DNA of 64,000 nucleotides from Flavobacterium crassostreae (GTDB taxonomy: Bacteria > Bacteroidota > Bacteroidia > Flavobacteriales > Flavobacteriaceae): the NCBI RefSeq assembly GCF_001831475.1, contig NZ_CP017688.1, forward strand, positions 1,612,001-1,676,000. Direction: 5' to 3'. How positions within the stretch are numbered: position 1 is the stretch's first letter; every line of letters begins with the position of its first letter. This document shows positions 60,419-64,000 of the stretch, in pieces. The notes below the pieces were generated by a model. The model searched no databases and had not been told where the DNA came from. It saw only the letters and a program-made list of their open reading frames with translations. A program made the translations under genes and the position numbers.

Positions 60419-61618
60419 TTATAAAATAGAAAGTTCTACCATGCATGTTCTCATCATTTGGTAGGTTCTTTCAATATCATTATCGAGTCCTATAGAAAAA
60501 CGGATTAAACTGTCTGTAAGCCCCATTTGTACTTGTTCCTCTAAGGGGATTTCGCTGGATGTAGAGGTTCCAGGGGCACTAAATAGCGTTTTGTAAAATC
60601 CAAGACTTACCGCTAGGTATCCTAAATTGCAAGATTGCATCCGCTCCATCAACGCATTGGCCTTAGCTAAGCTGCCTACATCTATGGTAAGCATTCCTCC
60701 AAAACCATACTCCGGATTAATCATTGAGGCATATAATGCATGACTCGGATGGCTTGCCAAACCAGGATATACGGTCTTTAGACCATCTTTTTCAAAACGC
60801 GCTGCTAGATATGCGGCATTGTAGCTGTGTTGTTTGATTCGCAGGTGTAAGGTGCGTAAATTTTTCATTACACTAGCAGAACGCATGCTGTCCATTGTTG
60901 GCCCCAATAGCATACTAGCGCCACTGTTTACATTTTTTAAATCCGCAATAAACTCTTTGGAAGCACAAGTAACGCCGCCTACGGTATCGCTGCTCCCGTT
61001 GATGTATTTGGTTAAACTATGGATCACAATATCGGCCCCTAGTTTTGCTGGAGTTACCGATAATGGCGAGAACGTGTTGTCTACCACTAATTTTAGATTG
61101 TGCTTTTTGGCTAACTTAGACAAGCTAGCTATATCTGCTACTTCTAATAACGGATTGCTCACGGTCTCACAATACAATACTTTGGTATTTGGTGTTATTG
61201 CAGCAGCAACACGCTCGAGATTAGTAATGTCTACAAAGCTTGTTTGGATACCCAAACGTGGCGCAAAATTCTTTAAGAAGGCATAGGTCCCACCGTATAT
61301 TGTTCTGCTAGAAACAATATGGTCTCCAGAACCACACAATTGTAATAAGGTCGGAGTGATGGCTCCCATTCCGGATGCCGATACGTTTGCGGACTCTGTT
61401 CCTTCCATGGCTGCCATAGCTTGGTCTAAATACAAATTGCTAGGAGAGGAGTGTCGGGAGTACAAATAGCATCCTTCTACATTGCCTTCAAAGGTGTCAA
61501 ACATGGTTTTTGCCGAAAGGAAGGTGTAGGTAGAAGAGTCCGATATGGACGGGTTTACACCACCAAATTCTCCAAAAAACTGTAAATCTTGAATGTTGTC
61601 TGCGGGATTAAATTTCAT
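60419..61618 (-). CDS. Cys/Met metabolism PLP-dependent enzyme (cystathionine gamma-synthase / methionine gamma-lyase family)
   Basis: 399 residues. Family motifs: YLYSRHSSPSNLYLDQAMAAMEGTE, SASGMGAITPTLL, VDNTFSPLSVTPAKLGADIVIHSLTKYINGSSDTVGG (PLP Lys in SLTKY), and SIGLDN at the end. Methionine gamma-lyases have a catalytic Cys in YGCT(F/Y)AF; here it is YGGTYAF, so the reaction is uncertain. Divergent from the Lrp-type regulator, which may control it. Confidence 0.85.
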   Translation of the reverse strand: MKFNPADNIQDLQFFGEFGGVNPSISDSSTYTFLSAKTMFDTFEGNVEGCYLYSRHSSPSNLYLDQAMAAMEGTESANVSASGMGAITPTLLQLCGSGDHIVSSRTIYGGTYAFLKNFAPRLGIQTSFVDITNLERVAAAITPNTKVLYCETVSNPLLEVADIASLSKLAKKHNLKLVVDNTFSPLSVTPAKLGADIVIHSLTKYINGSSDTVGGVTCASKEFIADLKNVNSGASMLLGPTMDSMRSASVMKNLRTLHLRIKQHSYNAAYLAARFEKDGLKTVYPGLASHPSHALYASMINPEYGFGGMLTIDVGSLAKANALMERMQSCNLGYLAVSLGFYKTLFSAPGTSTSSEIPLEEQVQMGLTDSLIRFSIGLDNDIERTYQMMRTCMVELSIL

Positions 61619-61843
61619 AGTATTTATTTTTGGGGTTATTATTTTAAAATAGCAATTGGTTTTAGACCGCTAAAAAAGAATTCTACGGCTCATTATTTAT
61701 TAAAGCTACATAAAGGAATTAATTCATCCATGTAATACGTGTTTTTTGGGCGTAAAGAACGGTTTTATGGTTTTTGGCAGCAACATTATGCCTTAAACTT
61801 AGTTTTTAAGAGGTTATTTGTGTGTTTAGATAGTTTTTTTTTC

Positions 61844-61851
61844 TAAATTTG
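61844..61851 (+). promoter_or_regulatory. -7 box of the Lrp-family gene promoter
   Basis: TAAATTTG, 38 nt before the ATG, with TTG at 61818-61820 as possible -33 element (23-nt spacing, at the long end of the Bacteroidota consensus). Confidence 0.5.
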
Positions 61852-61888
61852 ATGTTGTTTAAGGGCTTACGCCAAAAAAAACACAAAA

Positions 61889-62347
61889 ATGAACTTAGAT
61901 GCAATTGATAAAAAGCTATTATTATTACTACAAACAGACAGCAAAAAAACCACCAAAGAGCTTTCTGTAAAGCTGCACCTTTCTGTCACTGCAGTTTATG
62001 AACGTGTCAAAAAATTAGAACGAGAAGGCATTATAGATAAATATGTAGTTTTGTTAAACAAAGCCAAAATAGCCAAAGGATTTATTGTTTTTTGCCACAT
62101 AAAACTCATCCAGCATACCCAAGATTTTTTGACCACCTTTGAGAGTCAAGTCACCCAGCTTCCAGAAGTTTTAGAATGCTATCATGTAAGTGGCGATTAT
62201 GATTATATATTAAAAATTGTAGTCCAAGACATGCCTGCTTATAGAGAATTTTTGGTTACCAAGCTCACCACCTTACAACACATAGGTAGCACCCAAAGCA
62301 CCTTTATGATTAGCGAAGTAAAAAACACCACCGTGGTTACCATTTGA
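61889..62347 (+). CDS. Lrp/AsnC-family transcriptional regulator
   Basis: 152 residues. N-terminal HTH (LDAIDKKLLLLLQTDSKKTTKELSVKLHLSVTAVYERVKKLEREGII) and C-terminal RAM/effector-binding ferredoxin-like domain (EVLECYHVSGDYDYILKIVVQDMPAYREFL). Such regulators sense amino acids. The PLP enzyme gene starts 270 nt away on the other strand, so it is the likely target. Confidence 0.9.
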   Translation: MNLDAIDKKLLLLLQTDSKKTTKELSVKLHLSVTAVYERVKKLEREGIIDKYVVLLNKAKIAKGFIVFCHIKLIQHTQDFLTTFESQVTQLPEVLECYHVSGDYDYILKIVVQDMPAYREFLVTKLTTLQHIGSTQSTFMISEVKNTTVVTI

Positions 62348-62453
62348 TTTGTTGGTTGCCATTACAACAAAAGCAACGGCATGAAATTTCTTAGAGATAC
62401 AAAATCCTAACAAAAAAACTCAAACTTTAAACTTTAAACAAAACTTAATTCCT

Positions 62454-62461
62454 TAATTTTG
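62454..62461 (+). promoter_or_regulatory. -7 box of the lpd promoter
   Basis: TAATTTTG, 38 nt before the ATG of lpd; the -33 element is not clear. Confidence 0.45.
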
Positions 62462-62498
62462 TAGTTCGAAAAATTAATTTACATATAAAAAATATACT

Positions 62499-63902
62499 AT
62501 GAGTTCATTTGACGTAGTCATTATTGGTTCCGGTCCCGGAGGATACGTATCCGCAATTCGTTGTGCGCAACTAGGGTTCAAAACAGCAATTATAGAAAAA
62601 TACTCCACCTTAGGAGGAACCTGTCTTAATGTAGGATGTATTCCTTCAAAAGCAATGCTATCCTCATCCCACCATTATGCCGAAATTAAGCATTTTGCAG
62701 ATCATGGAATTGAACTATCAGGCGAAGTAAAAGTTAACCTAGAAAAAATGGTTGCTCGTAAACAAGCCATTGTTGACCAAACCTCTGGTGGTGTAAAATA
62801 CCTAATGGACAAAAACAAAGTTACTGTTTTAGAAGGAACTGGTTCTTTTGTAGATGCAACCCATGTTGCTGTTGCAAAAGCGGATGGAACTACAGAGACC
62901 ATTGAGGCCAAAAATATTATTATTGCCACGGGTTCTAAACCATCTTCTTTGCCTTTTATAAAAATAGATAAAGAAAGAATTATAACTTCTACCGAAGCGT
63001 TAAAATTACCCGAAGTTCCAAAGCATTTAGTAATCATTGGTGGTGGTGTTATTGGTATTGAATTAGGACAAGTGTATTTGCGTTTAGGAGCGCAAGTTTC
63101 TGTAGTGGAATACATGGACCGAATTATTCCAGGAATGGATAGTTCTTTATCTAAAGAATTGACAAAAGTATTAAAGAAACAAGGAATGAAATTCTATGTT
63201 TCGCACAAAGTACAATCTGTAGAAAGAGCCGGAGATGCCGTTACGGTTCAAGCCGAGAATGCAAAAGGCGAAACAATTACCCTAGAGGGTGATTACGCCT
63301 TGGTTTCTGTAGGGCGTCGTCCGTATACCGATGGATTGCATGCAGACAAAGCAGGAGTAAAAATATCCGATAGAGGACAGGTAGAGGTAAATGACCACCT
63401 GCAGACTAACATTCCAAACATTTATGCTATTGGAGACGTGGTTCGTGGAGCCATGTTAGCGCACAAAGCAGAAGAAGAAGGAACCATGGTTGCAGAACTC
63501 ATTGCAGGTCAAAAACCACATATTGACTACAACTTGATCCCTGGTGTTGTATACACTTGGCCCGAAGTTGCTGCAGTAGGACAAACAGAAGAACAATTAA
63601 AAGCAGCAGGAGTTGCGTATAAATCCGGAAGTTTTCCTTTTAAAGCCTTAGGTCGTGCTAGAGCAAGTAGTGACTTAGATGGATTTGTTAAAATCCTTGC
63701 AGATGCTACCACAGATGAGGTATTAGGAGTACACATGATTGGAGCCAGAACAGCAGATTTAATTGCCGAAGCCGTAGTGGCAATGGAGTATAAAGCATCC
63801 GCCGAAGATATTTCAAGAATGTCGCACGCGCATCCTACTTTTGCAGAAGCAATAAAAGAAGCCGCTCTTGCTGCAACTGATAACAGAGCCTTACACGTAT
63901 AG
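62499..63902 (+). CDS. lpd: dihydrolipoyl dehydrogenase (E3)
   Basis: 467 residues. FAD-binding IIGSGPGGYVSAIRCAQLG, redox-active disulfide GGTCLNVGCIPSKAML, NAD site VIIGGGVIGIELGQVYLRLGAQVSVVE, YAIGDVVRGAMLAHKAEEEG, and C-terminal active-site His-Glu in SHAHPTFAEAIKEAAL. Reoxidises lipoamide in pyruvate, 2-oxoglutarate and branched-chain dehydrogenases and glycine cleavage. Monocistronic, with a terminator 23 nt after it. Confidence 0.97.
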   Translation: MSSFDVVIIGSGPGGYVSAIRCAQLGFKTAIIEKYSTLGGTCLNVGCIPSKAMLSSSHHYAEIKHFADHGIELSGEVKVNLEKMVARKQAIVDQTSGGVKYLMDKNKVTVLEGTGSFVDATHVAVAKADGTTETIEAKNIIIATGSKPSSLPFIKIDKERIITSTEALKLPEVPKHLVIIGGGVIGIELGQVYLRLGAQVSVVEYMDRIIPGMDSSLSKELTKVLKKQGMKFYVSHKVQSVERAGDAVTVQAENAKGETITLEGDYALVSVGRRPYTDGLHADKAGVKISDRGQVEVNDHLQTNIPNIYAIGDVVRGAMLAHKAEEEGTMVAELIAGQKPHIDYNLIPGVVYTWPEVAAVGQTEEQLKAAGVAYKSGSFPFKALGRARASSDLDGFVKILADATTDEVLGVHMIGARTADLIAEAVVAMEYKASAEDISRMSHAHPTFAEAIKEAALAATDNRALHV

Positions 63903-63924
63903 TAAGTAATTATTTTATATAACT

Positions 63925-63961
63925 AAACCCCATTCTGAGTTTGTTTGAATGGGGTTTTTTT
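63925..63961 (+). terminator. rho-independent terminator of lpd
   Basis: AAACCCCATTC - TGAGTTTGTTT - GAATGGGGTTTTTTT. Confidence 0.9.
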
Positions 63962-64000
63962 ATGCTCAAAAAATACGTAAGATGTTTTTTGCTCAAAGAG

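Overview
The window looks like a Bacteroidota chromosome, most likely Flavobacterium or a close relative. It is AT-rich, has TAnnTTTG-type -7 promoter boxes, and the right third carries a flavobacterial core gene set: RibBA, LptG/F-type permease, LolA, FtsK, DgkA, Tpx, AhpC-type Prx, NhaC, NagZ/AmpG-type peptidoglycan genes, Lpd. Genus is inferred from protein style only.

Layout. (1) 1-9700: an array of truncated RHS genes. Three near-identical RHS core segments end at the same SLWL(S/N)VDP point and continue into three unrelated C-terminal (toxin-like) tails, each followed by a small immunity-like gene. A fourth toxin/immunity remnant has no RHS core. Units are separated by a repeated non-coding block (dispersed repeat, terminator hairpin, long palindrome). 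(2) 9700-13290: scar zone with a 5' hsdM fragment facing an FtsZ-like fragment, then an ISAon1-type element with an 8-bp target duplication inside a WYL-domain gene, itself split by an IS3-family element. (3) 13270-28390 (minus strand): type I restriction-modification region: hsdM and hsdS intact, hsdR broken by frameshift, deletion and nonsense codon, interleaved with an EVE/WYL chimera, a UvrD-like helicase with an embedded nuclease-like segment, RNase H, an AbiEi/AbiEii pair with palindromic operators, and a KAP NTPase with IF2-N-like repeats and two nonsense codons. (4) 28600-34230 (minus strand): TerY-P triad (VWA, PP2C, kinase) with macrodomain, TerC and a small membrane protein. (5) 34330-41630: integrase remnant, ISAon1 fragment, truncated DUF6150 gene, then an intact plus-strand operon: HTH regulator, BcgI-like nuclease-methylase fusion, specificity subunit, Septu-like ATPase (PtuA) and HNH nuclease (PtuB). 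(6) 41645-43074: intact ISAon1 copy. (7) 43174-43261: tRNA-Ser(UGA), whose 3' end faces the island, so it is the likely island edge. (8) 43419-64000: core genome.

How it works together. Regions 2-6 form a defence island built in layers and partly decayed. The first restriction system probably methylates but no longer cuts; the second modification system is translationally coupled to an ATPase/HNH pair and looks intact. Two directly repeated ISAon1 copies bracket most of the island. The best candidate for an unusual system is the nuclease-methylase/HsdS/PtuA/PtuB operon at 35616-41626.
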